NCBI RefSeq assembly: GCF_040829825.1
Contig: NZ_JBFOLH010000005.1
Direction: 5' to 3' (one strand)
Source: Leadbetterella sp040829825
Lineage (GTDB): Bacteria; Bacteroidota; Bacteroidia; Cytophagales; Spirosomataceae
Length of the DNA: 64,000 nt
The notes under the pieces were generated by a model. That model made no database searches and was not told the DNA's origin. It saw nothing but the letters and a program-made list of their open reading frames with translations. Positions 53,643 through 62,540 of the stretch are shown piece after piece. The first letter of the stretch is position 1, and the number at the start of each line of letters is the position of its first letter. A program made the translations under genes and the position numbers.

Positions 53643-54065
53643 ATGAGGAAACTATTTCTAATATTTGCTGCTCTGACGCTAACTTTTACATTGGCGGCCC
53701 AGGATAAGTCAGCGATACTGGACGTCCTGAAACGCCAGGAAAACCAATGGAACAGCGGCAATATAGAGGGTTTTATGGAAGATTACTGGAAATCGCCCGA
53801 GCTGAAATTTATCGGGAAAAACGGAGTAACCAAAGGCTGGGAGGCGACCAAAGAGCGCTACCTGCGCACCTATCCCGACCGCGCCACCATGGGCACCCTG
53901 TCTTTTGACATCCAGGAGGTTGATTTCCATTCCGACCGGGCGGCCTGGGTATTGGGAAAATGGGCGCTAAAACGGCCCGAAAAGGGAGACACCGGCGGAT
54001 ATTTCACCCTTATTTTCAAAAAAATAGAGAACAGGTGGGTCATTGTAAGTGACCACACCAGCTAA
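53643..54065 (+). CDS. Exported NTF2-like (DUF4440/SnoaL type) protein
   Basis: A 140-residue protein with a signal peptide (MRKLFLIFAALTLTFTLAAQ) and an NTF2-like domain: AILDVLKRQENQWNSGNIEGFMEDYW, then a strand-rich part ending YFTLIFKKIENRWVIVSDHTS (key parts NQWNSGNIEGF and WVIVSDHTS). Members are small cavity proteins of diverse function. The MaoC gene begins 23 bases downstream on the same strand. Confidence 0.85.
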   Translation: MRKLFLIFAALTLTFTLAAQDKSAILDVLKRQENQWNSGNIEGFMEDYWKSPELKFIGKNGVTKGWEATKERYLRTYPDRATMGTLSFDIQEVDFHSDRAAWVLGKWALKRPEKGDTGGYFTLIFKKIENRWVIVSDHTS

Positions 54066-54088
54066 CCATATAAAATTTTACAGATCAA

Positions 54089-54505
54089 ATGAGCAAAAAA
54101 ATTGCGGTAGGCACCCGGTACGAACATGAATTCAGGTTTTCACAAGACGATGTAGTGGCATTTGCCAACCTCACCGGTGATCACAATCCCATTCACCTGG
54201 ACGCCGCCTATGCCGCTACCACCAAATTTAAATCCCCTATCATTCACGGGCATTTAAGCAGTAGTGTGTTTACCCGCTTTTTAGGCATGGGAGAACCCGG
54301 AGGGCCCGGCTCTATCTACATGAAGCAGGAAACCGAATACCTGAGGCCCATGTACGTGGATACAGACTATATAGTGATTTTTGAGGTAGCAGAGGTAGAT
54401 CCTGTAAGGCATATTGCCAGAATATCTACCCAGATAAAAAATAAAGAAACAGGGAAAGTGACGATCCGTGGAATTGGAACGCTGATGAACGAAACCCACT
54501 ATTAA
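54089..54505 (+). CDS. MaoC-like (R)-specific enoyl hydratase
   Basis: A 138-residue hot-dog fold protein. The hydratase motif is complete: FANLTGDHNPIHLDAAYA with the Asp and His catalytic pair, followed by SPIIHGHLSSS. It probably hydrates enoyl-CoA to (R)-3-hydroxyacyl-CoA; related dehydratases are also possible. It may share a transcript with the NTF2-like gene. A terminator hairpin stands 8 bases after its stop. Confidence 0.9.
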   Translation: MSKKIAVGTRYEHEFRFSQDDVVAFANLTGDHNPIHLDAAYAATTKFKSPIIHGHLSSSVFTRFLGMGEPGGPGSIYMKQETEYLRPMYVDTDYIVIFEVAEVDPVRHIARISTQIKNKETGKVTIRGIGTLMNETHY

Positions 54506-54512
54506 TGAAAAA

Positions 54513-54539
54513 GGCCGGATTCCCTGAAAGAATCCGGCC
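54513..54539 (-). terminator. Terminator between MaoC and histone-like genes
   Basis: Perfect 10-bp stem GGCCGGATTC / GAATCCGGCC with a 7-base loop. On the minus strand a T-run follows (complement of 54508-54512), so it best fits the small histone-like gene, 11 bases away. It may also stop the opposite transcript. Confidence 0.85.
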
Positions 54540-54550
54540 CGGACATCTCC

Positions 54551-54727
54551 TTACTTGTTGTTCTTGATCTCCTGTACTTCGACCCTCGTGGCTTTAGCAA
54601 AAGCTGCTATATCCTGCAGGCCTTTTCTTATGCGGGTACCGGCAGCACCGTTACCTTTGTCATAAAATTTCTCAAAGTCGTCTTTAAGATCAGTCACCAG
54701 ACTTAAAAGTTCTGAATACTTATTCAT
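54551..54727 (-). CDS. Histone H1-like protein (Hc1-type core)
   Basis: A 58-residue protein: MNKYSELLSLVTDLKDDF... with FEKFYDKGNGAAGTRIRKGLQD and ending EVQEIKNNK. It matches the short conserved helical core of Bacteroidota/Chlamydia Hc1-like proteins, thought to bind DNA. The Lys/Ala-rich tail of chlamydial Hc1 is absent. The start at 54727 is preferred over one 27 bases upstream because it gives the usual MNKYxEL beginning. It has its own terminator; neighbours give no functional hint. Confidence 0.85.
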   Translation of the reverse strand: MNKYSELLSLVTDLKDDFEKFYDKGNGAAGTRIRKGLQDIAAFAKATRVEVQEIKNNK

Positions 54728-54869
54728 TGTTTCGCGGAGTTTGTAATTTAACAATTATTTGATTCACATCGCTAAAATACTACTATTCTTATAATATCTG
54801 TACTTAAAGCAGGTTTTTTTGCGCAAAATCTATGATTTCAGTATACTTCAGGAGGCTATTATCCTCAAT

Positions 54870-56117
54870 CTACGCATTTCTGTACTGGCCATCGGTCAGT
54901 TTCTGCTTCACGATCTCAAAATGCTTCATGGTATATTCCACGTCTTCCAGGGTATGTGCAGCCGTAGGAATCACCCGCAGCAGGATAACACCCTTAGGTA
55001 CCACAGGGTAAACAATGATGGAGCAGAAGATTCCCATATTCTCCCGGAGGTCACGGATAAGGTTGGTCACTACCGGCAGATCATACTCACCCTGAAGGAA
55101 TACGGGAGTTACCGGCGAGGTGGTCACACCGATATCAAAACCCCGCTCCCGGAAACCGTTCTGAAGCGCATTTACAATTTCCCAAAGCTTATCTTTATAT
55201 TCCGGATGCTTTTTGATCAGCTCCAGCCGTTTCATACCGGCTTTTACAAAAGGCATTGGCAGCGCTTTGGCGTAGGTCTGTGAACGCATGTTGTACTTCA
55301 GGTACATGATCACTTCTTTTTTAGCCGCCACAAATGCACCGATAGCCGCCATAGACTTGGCAAAAGTACAGAAATGGATATCCACTTCATCCTGAACACC
55401 AAAATGCTCGGGAACACCCGCCCCGGTTTTTCCCATAGTACCAAAGCCGTGGGCGTCATCTACTAGCAAACGGAAATGAAATTTCTTCTTCAGCTCCACA
55501 ATCCGGTCCAGTGCACCCACCGCGCCTGACATACCGAACACACCTTCGGTAATCACCAGTATGCCGCCGTTGTTCTCTTCTGCCGCTTTGGCCGCCCGGA
55601 TCAGGTTTTTCTCCAGGCTTTCCATATCGTTGTGCCTGAAAGTATAGGTTTTTCCGCCTTTGGCCCGGTGAAGCCGGATACCATCAATAAGGCAGGCATG
55701 CGATTCGGCATCGTATACAATCACATCATGAATATCCACCAGTGCCTCAATGGCTGACATAAAGCCCTGGTAGCCGTAATTCAGAAGAAAAGCATCTTCT
55801 TTTCCTACAAACTGCGCCAGCTGCTGCTCAAATTCTTCGTGCAGATCGGTATTACCCGTCATCATCCGGGCACCCATAGGGTACGCCAGGCCGTATTCGG
55901 CAGCCGCCTGGGCGTCAGCTTCCCGTACTTCAGGATGGTTGGCCAGGCCCAGGTAGTTGTTCAGCGACCAGTTCAGCATTTTCTTGCCGTTGAAATACAT
56001 GTAGGGACCCAGCTCACCTGAAAGCTTGGGAAAAGAATAATAATGATGTGAATAATGGGCATGAGAGCCGATAGGCCCCATGTTTTTCACTACTTTCTCA
56101 AAGATATCTGATGCCAT
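54870..56117 (-). CDS. Alpha-oxoamine synthase family PLP enzyme (KBL/SPT-like)
   Basis: A 415-residue PLP enzyme that condenses an amino acid with an acyl-CoA. The family blocks are LNNYLGLANHPEV, YPMGARMMTGNTDLHEEFE, VDDAHGFGTMGKTGAG and FCTFAKSMAAIGAF with the PLP Lys254. Candidates are serine palmitoyltransferase, 2-amino-3-ketobutyrate CoA ligase and AONS. The N-terminus GSHAHYSHHYYSFPKL and the RMMTGNTDLHEEFE block belong to a Bacteroidota subgroup whose substrate I cannot fix; a sphingolipid role is possible, since the organism would be expected to make them. It lies 20 bases after rpe in the same direction. Confidence 0.75.
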   Translation of the reverse strand: MASDIFEKVVKNMGPIGSHAHYSHHYYSFPKLSGELGPYMYFNGKKMLNWSLNNYLGLANHPEVREADAQAAAEYGLAYPMGARMMTGNTDLHEEFEQQLAQFVGKEDAFLLNYGYQGFMSAIEALVDIHDVIVYDAESHACLIDGIRLHRAKGGKTYTFRHNDMESLEKNLIRAAKAAEENNGGILVITEGVFGMSGAVGALDRIVELKKKFHFRLLVDDAHGFGTMGKTGAGVPEHFGVQDEVDIHFCTFAKSMAAIGAFVAAKKEVIMYLKYNMRSQTYAKALPMPFVKAGMKRLELIKKHPEYKDKLWEIVNALQNGFRERGFDIGVTTSPVTPVFLQGEYDLPVVTNLIRDLRENMGIFCSIIVYPVVPKGVILLRVIPTAAHTLEDVEYTMKHFEIVKQKLTDGQYRNA

Positions 56118-56137
56118 ATTTGGAAAACTATTTTAAA

Positions 56138-56785
56138 TTATAACGCTTTTAATTCTGATATTATCTTCCGCGGATCGGCCGCACTGAAAACAAAGCTGCC
56201 GGCTACCAGCACATCAGCACCGGCACTGACCAGCCTTGCACCGGTCTCCAGGTTCACTCCGCCGTCAATCTCGATCAGGGCAGAGGCATTTTTCCGGAGG
56301 ATCAGCTCTTTCAGCCGGGCTGTTTTTTCTACCGCATTTTCTATAAACTTCTGCCCGCCAAAACCGGGGTTCACCGACATAAGCAAAACCAGGCCGGCAT
56401 CCTGTATTACATCTTCCAGCACCGAAACGGGCGTTCCGGGGTTCAGCACTACTCCTGCACGGCAACCGGCCTCCCTGATCTGGTAGATCGTACGGTGAAT
56501 ATGCGGGCAGGCCTCCCAATGCACCGAGATGGTCTCTGCACCCGCCCTGGCAAATGTTTCCACATATTTTTCGGGCTGTACAATCATCAGGTGCACGTCC
56601 AGCGGCTTCCTGGCATGCTTTGCAATGGCCTCGGTCACGGGTACGCCAAAACTGATATTCGGTACAAACACGCCGTCCATAATATCAATATGGAACCAGT
56701 CGGCATCCGAATCATTGATCAATTCAATGTCACGCTGAAGATTAGCAAAATCTGCCGCCAAAACCGACGGCGCAAGGATAGGCAT
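56138..56785 (-). CDS. rpe: Ribulose-phosphate 3-epimerase
   Basis: A 215-residue TIM-barrel enzyme of the pentose phosphate pathway that interconverts ribulose 5-phosphate and xylulose 5-phosphate. The start at 56785 gives the normal MPILAPSVLAADFANL beginning; the longer frame adds 12 basic residues. Metal site and family motifs are visible: FHIDIMDGVFVPN, DVHLMI, SVNPGFGGQKFI and EIDGGVN. The oxoamine synthase follows after 20 bases. Confidence 0.96.
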   Translation of the reverse strand: MPILAPSVLAADFANLQRDIELINDSDADWFHIDIMDGVFVPNISFGVPVTEAIAKHARKPLDVHLMIVQPEKYVETFARAGAETISVHWEACPHIHRTIYQIREAGCRAGVVLNPGTPVSVLEDVIQDAGLVLLMSVNPGFGGQKFIENAVEKTARLKELILRKNASALIEIDGGVNLETGARLVSAGADVLVAGSFVFSAADPRKIISELKAL

Positions 56786-57011
56786 GAGTAATGAAGATAT
56801 TAAACGCCGCAAATTTCGCAATTTTTTAAGGGAAATAAAAGAAATATATCACTTTTGGAATACAGTTCATACACAAGACACAGATCAGGCCGGTTTACGC
56901 TGTACGGAGTACTGCCGGTCATCCGGGTAAAGCGGGTCGCCTGTCCTGATCATCTGTATTTCATACGCCTCATCACTCGGTTCAAAATTAGCGCGGTAAC
57001 AATATTCGGTG

Positions 57012-57019
57012 TATTTTTG
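57012..57019 (+). promoter_or_regulatory. -7 box (TATTTTTG) for hslU
   Basis: Exact TAnnTTTG match 18 bases before the ATG at 57038. It lies inside the longer in-frame extension from 56855, which argues against that extension being translated. Confidence 0.45.
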
Positions 57020-57037
57020 CAGGGATTAAGCAGTAAC

Positions 57038-58405
57038 ATGACAAAGAAAATAGAAAACCTCACCCCCGGCCAGATCGTGGCCGAACTGGATAAATACATC
57101 ATCGGTCAGACCGAAGCCAAAAAGAATGTGGCCATTGCCCTCCGGAACCGTTGGCGCCGGATGAACGCCCCGGCCGATATCCAGCAGGAGATCATCCCCA
57201 ACAACATCCTGATGATCGGCTCTACCGGAGTAGGTAAAACGGAGATTGCCCGAAGACTGGCCAAAATAGCCGAAGCACCATTCACCAAGGTAGAAGCCTC
57301 CAAATTTACCGAAGTGGGCTACGTGGGCCGCGATGTGGAAAGCATGGTACGCGACCTCGTGGAGCAGAGCATCAACATGGTCAAATCTACCAAAAAAGAA
57401 GAAGTGAAGCTCAGGGCCCAGGAGGCCGTGGAAGATAAGATCCTGAATATTCTCATTCCACCGGTTACCCAAAAGAACCCGGACCTGCTGCAGGATGGAA
57501 AGACCGAATCTGAAATTAACCAGGAAACCCGTGAGGCCTTCCGTGAGAAGCTGCGGAAAGGTGATCTCGACCACCGGAAGATAGAAATTGACATAGCGCA
57601 GGTCTCTGCGGCACCTATCGGCGTAATGGGCGGACCCATTGATGAGGTGTCTATGATGAATATCCAGGAAATGATCGGCGGAATGATGCCCAAAAACAAG
57701 AAAAAACGGAAGGTTACTATTGAAGAAGCCCGGAAAATCCTGCTGGAAGAAGAGTCGGCCAAGCTGATCGACATGGACGAAGTAAAAGAAGAAGCCATTT
57801 GGAAAGCCGAAAACCTGGGGATCATCTTCATTGATGAAATCGACAAGGTGGCTTCATCAGGAGGCAAATCGGGTCCTGACGTTAGCCGGGAAGGTGTTCA
57901 GCGCGACCTCCTGCCGATTGTTGAAGGCAGCACGGTCAATACCAAGCACGGCTCGATCAAAACCGATCACATCCTTTTTATTGCAGCCGGGGCGTTTCAT
58001 GTATCCAAGCCCTCTGATCTGATCCCCGAGCTCCAGGGGCGGTTCCCTATCCGGGTAGAGCTGGAATCCCTGACCGAAGCCAACTTCCTGCAGATTCTCC
58101 AGACCCCGAAAAATGCGCTGACCAAGCAATACAAAGCCATGCTGGAAGCCGAAGACGTGACACTCGCTTTCCACGAAGACGCCCTGAAAGAAATGGCTGC
58201 CATTGCATACCAGGCCAATACCGAAATGGAGAATATCGGGGCGAGAAGGCTGCAGACTGTAATGTCATTGCTCCTGAACGATATCCTGTTTGACGTTCCG
58301 GAACGAATCGCCGCGGGCACTTCCCTGGAAATCACCCGCGATATGGTGAAGGAAAAGCTGGGCAACCTGGTCAAAAATAAAGATTTAAGCCAGTATATCC
58401 TTTAA
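57038..58405 (+). CDS. hslU: HslU, ATPase subunit of the HslVU protease
   Basis: A 455-residue AAA+ unfoldase. Walker A GSTGVGKT at 61-68, Walker B IIFIDEIDKVAS, an insertion I-domain between them (about 110-240), and the C-terminal tail DLSQYIL that docks into HslV. The start at 57038 gives the canonical MTKKIENLTPGQIVAELD. The peptidase gene hslV is not adjacent, as is often true in this phylum. It is convergent with the GH3 gene, with a large palindrome between them. Confidence 0.96.
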   Translation: MTKKIENLTPGQIVAELDKYIIGQTEAKKNVAIALRNRWRRMNAPADIQQEIIPNNILMIGSTGVGKTEIARRLAKIAEAPFTKVEASKFTEVGYVGRDVESMVRDLVEQSINMVKSTKKEEVKLRAQEAVEDKILNILIPPVTQKNPDLLQDGKTESEINQETREAFREKLRKGDLDHRKIEIDIAQVSAAPIGVMGGPIDEVSMMNIQEMIGGMMPKNKKKRKVTIEEARKILLEEESAKLIDMDEVKEEAIWKAENLGIIFIDEIDKVASSGGKSGPDVSREGVQRDLLPIVEGSTVNTKHGSIKTDHILFIAAGAFHVSKPSDLIPELQGRFPIRVELESLTEANFLQILQTPKNALTKQYKAMLEAEDVTLAFHEDALKEMAAIAYQANTEMENIGARRLQTVMSLLLNDILFDVPERIAAGTSLEITRDMVKEKLGNLVKNKDLSQYIL

Positions 58406-58477
58406 AGATACTTAGTACGCCGTCTTTCTGTAAATTTTAGCCGGGCTGGGTGTCCTCATCGGGTTCCCTACCAGACC

Positions 58478-58546
58478 TGGTTCTCGGCTACGCCCGAACT
58501 GACAGGAGCGACGGCCTTTTGTCAGTTCGGGCGTAGCCGAGAACCA
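58478..58546. repeat. Perfect 27-bp palindrome between convergent genes
   Basis: Bases 58478-58504 and 58520-58546 are exact reverse complements over 27 positions (core CGGCTACGCCCGAACTGACA / complement), with a 15-base loop. It ends 2 bases before the stop codon of the GH3 gene and 73 bases after hslU. It has no T-run. Such long GC stems are often dispersed palindromic repeats. Confidence 0.85.
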
Positions 58547-58548
58547 CA

Positions 58549-60807
58549 TCACCTCAGCTCCAGCTTCACCATCTCCGTCTCGGCCGAATCAGGCCCTGTC
58601 ATGATCTCGTATATTCCTTTTTCGGCCTGCAGCTTCAGGTCGGAATAGTAATACGACAGATCAGAAACATCTAACGTAAAGCTCACTTTCACGGTTTCTC
58701 CTTTCCGGATAAACACCTTTTTAAAATCTTTCAGCTCTTTGACCGGCCGGGTCACGCTTCCTTCCACATCACGGATATACAGCTGCACGATCTCCTCGCC
58801 GTCATAATCTCCCGTATTGGAAACATTGACCGTTACCGTTACCGGTTCTTTCGCCGTGATAACCGCACGGTCTGTCACAGGGGCTGAATACCGGAACGTG
58901 GTATAGCTCAGCCCGTACCCGAAAGGATACAGCGGGGTATTCGGGGCATCGAGGTAGTTCGACCTGAATTTCTCAAAGCCCGGGTTGCCGCTGTGAGGCC
59001 GGCCGGTATTTTTCATCGCGTAATAAAGCGGTATCTGGCCTTCGTTCCGGGGGAAAGTCACCGGTAATTTACCCGAAGGATTGACCTTGCCGTAAAGCAC
59101 ATCGGCTACGGCATTTCCGGCCTCACTGCCTGCAAACCAGATATTGAGCAGGGCATCCACGTTATCGTTCTCCCAGGTCAGGGTGAGGGGTCTGCCTGTA
59201 AACAGCACCAGCACTACCGGCTTCCCGGTGGCCACCAGCGCTTTCAGCAGCTCAACCTGGTTATCCGGAATGTTGATTTGAGTGCGGCTCGAGGCCTCCC
59301 CGGTCATCTCGGCAGATTCTCCCAGGGCGGCAACAATCACATCAGCCTTCCGGGCCACGGCCACAGCCTCATCCAGCATTTCCCGGTCTGAACGGCTATC
59401 CCTGCCTGTGGTTTTCCCGAAAAGCGCCGCGTTGGCGTCCATCTGCGGATCAGAATAAATGTTGGCTCCCCGGGCAGTAAAAATCTCAGCCTTTGCCGGG
59501 CCGTTCCTTAAACCCTCCAGCAGGGTAACGCTGTTGTTGCGGTCTTCCGATACGGCCCAGGTACCGCCCATGTTCTCCTTATTGTTGACCAACGGGCCTA
59601 TCACCGCCACCTTCTGGTTCGGCTTAAGCGGCAAAACACGATTCTTGTTTTTTAACAGTACAAACGATTTTGCAGCGGCTTCACGGGCAAAAGCACGGGT
59701 CTTTTCGGTGTAGATCCGGCTTGCCGCACGCTCTTCACTGCAATATTTAAACGGATCTTTAAAGAGTCCCAGGTCATATTTGGCCGCAAGAACCCGCCGG
59801 CAGGCAGCATCAATTTCCGCCACCGTCACTTTGCCTTCCTTCACTGATTTCCCCAGGGTATTCAGGTACCCCTCGCCTACCATATCCATATCGGTGCCGG
59901 CACGGATAGCTTTGGCCGATACCGCCTGCAGGTCGCCCAGGCCGTGCGCAATCATCTCGTTTACACCGGTATAATCTGAGACCGTGAGGCCTTTGAAGCC
60001 CCATTCCTTACGAAGCAGGTCGGTCAGGAGCCAACGGTTCGCCGTAGCCGGGATACCGTCAATTTCATTAAAAGAGGCCATCACCGAGCCTGCCCCCGCA
60101 TCAATCGCCGCCTTATAGGGGGGCAGGTATTCATTGTACATGCGTATCCGGCTCATGTCTGTGGTATTGTAATCCCGGCCGCCTTCAGAAGCTCCGTACA
60201 GGGCAAAGTGCTTAACGCAGGCCATCATGGTACTGTTCTCTTTAAATGAGCCGTCGCCCTGGTATCCGCGCACCATGGCCGCCCCGATCTTAGCGCCCAG
60301 GTAGGGGTCTTCTCCCGACGACTCTGCGATCCGCCCCCAGCGGGGATCCCGGCAAATATCGACCATGGGAGAAAAAGTCCATGCAATACCGTCTGCCGTG
60401 GCCTCCTCAGCCGCAATGGCAGCTGACCTTTCTATCAGGTTCATGTCCCATGAAGCCGCCAGTCCCAGCGGAACCGGGAAGACCGTGCGGTAGCCGTGAA
60501 TCACATCCATGCCAAACAAAAGCGGTATTTTAAGCCGGCTCTGCATGGCCAGCTCCTGTGCCCTGCGCACCTTTGCGGGGCCTGAAAGGCTGAAAATTCC
60601 GCCTACCTGCCCGGAACGGATCTTCTTTTCCACATCTGTACTTACCGCAGAACCCGTAGTAGCTTCTCCTCCGGTGACCAGGTTAAGCTGGCCTATCTTT
60701 TCTTCCAGGGTCATCTTACGCATCAGGTCGTTGATAAACTTGTCTTTATCCTGCCCGAATACCAGGACCGGAACGGCAAACCATAATAAAACTGCTAATT
60801 TTTTCAT
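58549..60807 (-). CDS. bglX: Exported beta-glucosidase, GH3
   Basis: A 752-residue glycoside hydrolase with a signal peptide (MKKLAVLLWFAVPVLVFGQ) favouring the start at 60807 over a frame 159 bases longer. GH3 N-terminal domain with KHFALYGASEGGRDYN and the nucleophile in GLTVSDYTGVNEM, GH3 C-terminal domain (DVIVAALGESAEMTGEASSR), and a fibronectin III-like domain at the end (NVSNTGDYDGEEIVQLYI). Closely resembles the periplasmic BglX type that cleaves beta-linked oligosaccharides. It is a lone gene. Confidence 0.93.
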   Translation of the reverse strand: MKKLAVLLWFAVPVLVFGQDKDKFINDLMRKMTLEEKIGQLNLVTGGEATTGSAVSTDVEKKIRSGQVGGIFSLSGPAKVRRAQELAMQSRLKIPLLFGMDVIHGYRTVFPVPLGLAASWDMNLIERSAAIAAEEATADGIAWTFSPMVDICRDPRWGRIAESSGEDPYLGAKIGAAMVRGYQGDGSFKENSTMMACVKHFALYGASEGGRDYNTTDMSRIRMYNEYLPPYKAAIDAGAGSVMASFNEIDGIPATANRWLLTDLLRKEWGFKGLTVSDYTGVNEMIAHGLGDLQAVSAKAIRAGTDMDMVGEGYLNTLGKSVKEGKVTVAEIDAACRRVLAAKYDLGLFKDPFKYCSEERAASRIYTEKTRAFAREAAAKSFVLLKNKNRVLPLKPNQKVAVIGPLVNNKENMGGTWAVSEDRNNSVTLLEGLRNGPAKAEIFTARGANIYSDPQMDANAALFGKTTGRDSRSDREMLDEAVAVARKADVIVAALGESAEMTGEASSRTQINIPDNQVELLKALVATGKPVVLVLFTGRPLTLTWENDNVDALLNIWFAGSEAGNAVADVLYGKVNPSGKLPVTFPRNEGQIPLYYAMKNTGRPHSGNPGFEKFRSNYLDAPNTPLYPFGYGLSYTTFRYSAPVTDRAVITAKEPVTVTVNVSNTGDYDGEEIVQLYIRDVEGSVTRPVKELKDFKKVFIRKGETVKVSFTLDVSDLSYYYSDLKLQAEKGIYEIMTGPDSAETEMVKLELR

Positions 60808-60936
60808 AACAGAACTGTTGATTAATACGGGAAATATAGCAAAAACCTTTTGACAAAAAAATGACCCCGTAAACAGGAAATCTACCGCCTGCGCTCCAAT
60901 TAAAAGGGTACAATGGGATAACTCCCGCTTTTTTTG

Positions 60937-60944
60937 TAGGTTTG
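60937..60944 (+). promoter_or_regulatory. -7 box (TAGGTTTG) for the membrane protein gene
   Basis: Exact TAnnTTTG match 21 bases before the ATG at 60966. It overlaps the alternative start at 60942, making 60966 the better choice. Confidence 0.45.
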
Positions 60945-60965
60945 TGCCAAAATATATCGATTTCA

Positions 60966-62315
60966 ATGGCCTTCAGCAAAAGGTTTGGAGAACTGGTAAA
61001 ATTTATAATTATTGTTTTTCTTATATTCCTGAAAAATATTCTTCAGGATTATCTTTACCAGATCTGGGACGTCGCCACATGGGAACCTTCCCGAAACGGG
61101 CTTTTCCTGGCTTCTTTTGAAACCTTCGACTGGCTTTTGTTCTGGATCTTCTTCCGGAAATCACTCGATTCTCTCTGGAAGATCCTCCTGATGTTCGTTA
61201 TTACCGTGGTTTTCACCACCATTCCCGACTTTATCCAGCGCCCGCTGATACCCCTGGATTACGACAACCTGGTTGTCAAATCGCTGCTGTATTTCGTACC
61301 TTTCCTGATCTTCCTGTTTCTCAAACGCTCTCCGGCGCAGATCTTTCTGCCGGTGATGATGGCTTTTATTCCGCTGGTTAACATGGAAATAGCCAACGGC
61401 TTCAGCGGGAACCTCTCTTTACTGAAGACCTTTTTTAACAAGGATTTCTGGCTGGTGGAGCTCGACGGGAAAGTTTACCTCGACACAGGCCTTGCCCTGG
61501 TAAAAGCCTTGTTCTGGGCAGGGTTTGCCATCCTGTTTTTCGAGATCAGCCACCAGTTTTTTGCTCTCAGGTCATGGCGGCTTACCGTGGAGATGCCCCT
61601 TAAAAAAGCCTGCCTGCTGCTGGTTTTCATTGTATTCAAAACCCTCATATACTGGTTTGTGGGCTCGCTCATCATTGCGCTCCTGGGCAATAACACGCTC
61701 CCGCTCTTTACCAACAAGGTCGGGCTGTTCCTGAATACGGTGGGTTTCCTGGGTTATCTCATGATCTGCACACTCTATTTCAGGAAATACATGACCATGT
61801 ATTTTTACGATAAATGCGGGCATTCCAACTGGCTTTATCCTTTCTTTTTCCTGCCTTTTGCCGATGTGGCAGCCATGGCCATCCTGCTGATCCTGCCTCC
61901 GCGGCATATCAAAACCTTTTTTGAAGCGGGGTATACCAAAGAGCGCCTGGTGCTGCTGGTGTGCTTCCTGCTGACAGGGTATGCTGTAGTTGAGCTGGTA
62001 ACGGGCATCCTGAAAATACCCGCGTCGCAATCGGAAATACGCAATGCCCTCTTTACGGCCCAGGTGCTCATCCCCGTACTCTCGGCCGTTGGTATTGCCC
62101 TTTCACTGAAAAGTAAAACCGCCTACCGTGTTCTGCTGACCTTCCTGATCCTGATGCTGCCGGTATATTATTTTTATATTCTTACTCCCCAGGTAGAAAA
62201 TTCGCTCAAAATAGAGAAGCTGGTGGGTATGGTGTCGGTTTACCTCAATACCGGCCTGCTGGTGGCCTTCCTCTACCCGGTGCTCAACTTTAAATCGTTT
62301 CTGAAGCTGAGCTGA
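60966..62315 (+). CDS. Unknown polytopic membrane protein
   Basis: A 449-residue protein with about ten to twelve predicted helices (for example FIIIVFLIFLKNILQDYLY, ILLMFVITVVFTTI, SLLYFVPFLIFLFL, LLVFIVFKTLIYWFVGSLI, VLLTFLILMLPVYYFYIL). I do not recognise a family or any catalytic motif. There is a short hydrophilic stretch around 170-185 (FNKDFWLVELDGKVYLD). It has its own -7 box, is divergent from the GH3 gene and is followed by a TonB-type receptor 225 bases downstream. It could be a transporter or an integral membrane enzyme; no function is proposed. Confidence 0.6.
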   Translation: MAFSKRFGELVKFIIIVFLIFLKNILQDYLYQIWDVATWEPSRNGLFLASFETFDWLLFWIFFRKSLDSLWKILLMFVITVVFTTIPDFIQRPLIPLDYDNLVVKSLLYFVPFLIFLFLKRSPAQIFLPVMMAFIPLVNMEIANGFSGNLSLLKTFFNKDFWLVELDGKVYLDTGLALVKALFWAGFAILFFEISHQFFALRSWRLTVEMPLKKACLLLVFIVFKTLIYWFVGSLIIALLGNNTLPLFTNKVGLFLNTVGFLGYLMICTLYFRKYMTMYFYDKCGHSNWLYPFFFLPFADVAAMAILLILPPRHIKTFFEAGYTKERLVLLVCFLLTGYAVVELVTGILKIPASQSEIRNALFTAQVLIPVLSAVGIALSLKSKTAYRVLLTFLILMLPVYYFYILTPQVENSLKIEKLVGMVSVYLNTGLLVAFLYPVLNFKSFLKLS

Positions 62316-62540
62316 ACAGCCGTTTCCCGAAAAAAACCTCCCGTTCCTGTAACCTTTTCCCTTATCCGGAGTTTTAACAGGAGAAGGCCGCATGCTGCGG
62401 TTTAATACCAAAAAAATGGTCTTTCATCACATTTCAAAACCGTATACCGGTATAAAAAATAATTTTGTCTGAGCGGGATACAATATCAACCTAAATTTAT
62501 AGTTAATCATTCAAAACCGTAATAAACTATTGATGCATAT

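Noticed and set aside
56855..57037. In-frame 61-residue N-terminal extension of HslU
   Set aside because: HslU normally starts at MTKKIENL-type sequence, and a -7 box lies inside the extension just before the ATG at 57038.
60808..60966. Longer GH3 protein starting at 60966
   Set aside because: The extension lacks a signal peptide at its start and would overlap the divergent gene's promoter; the internal Met at 60807 begins a clean signal peptide.
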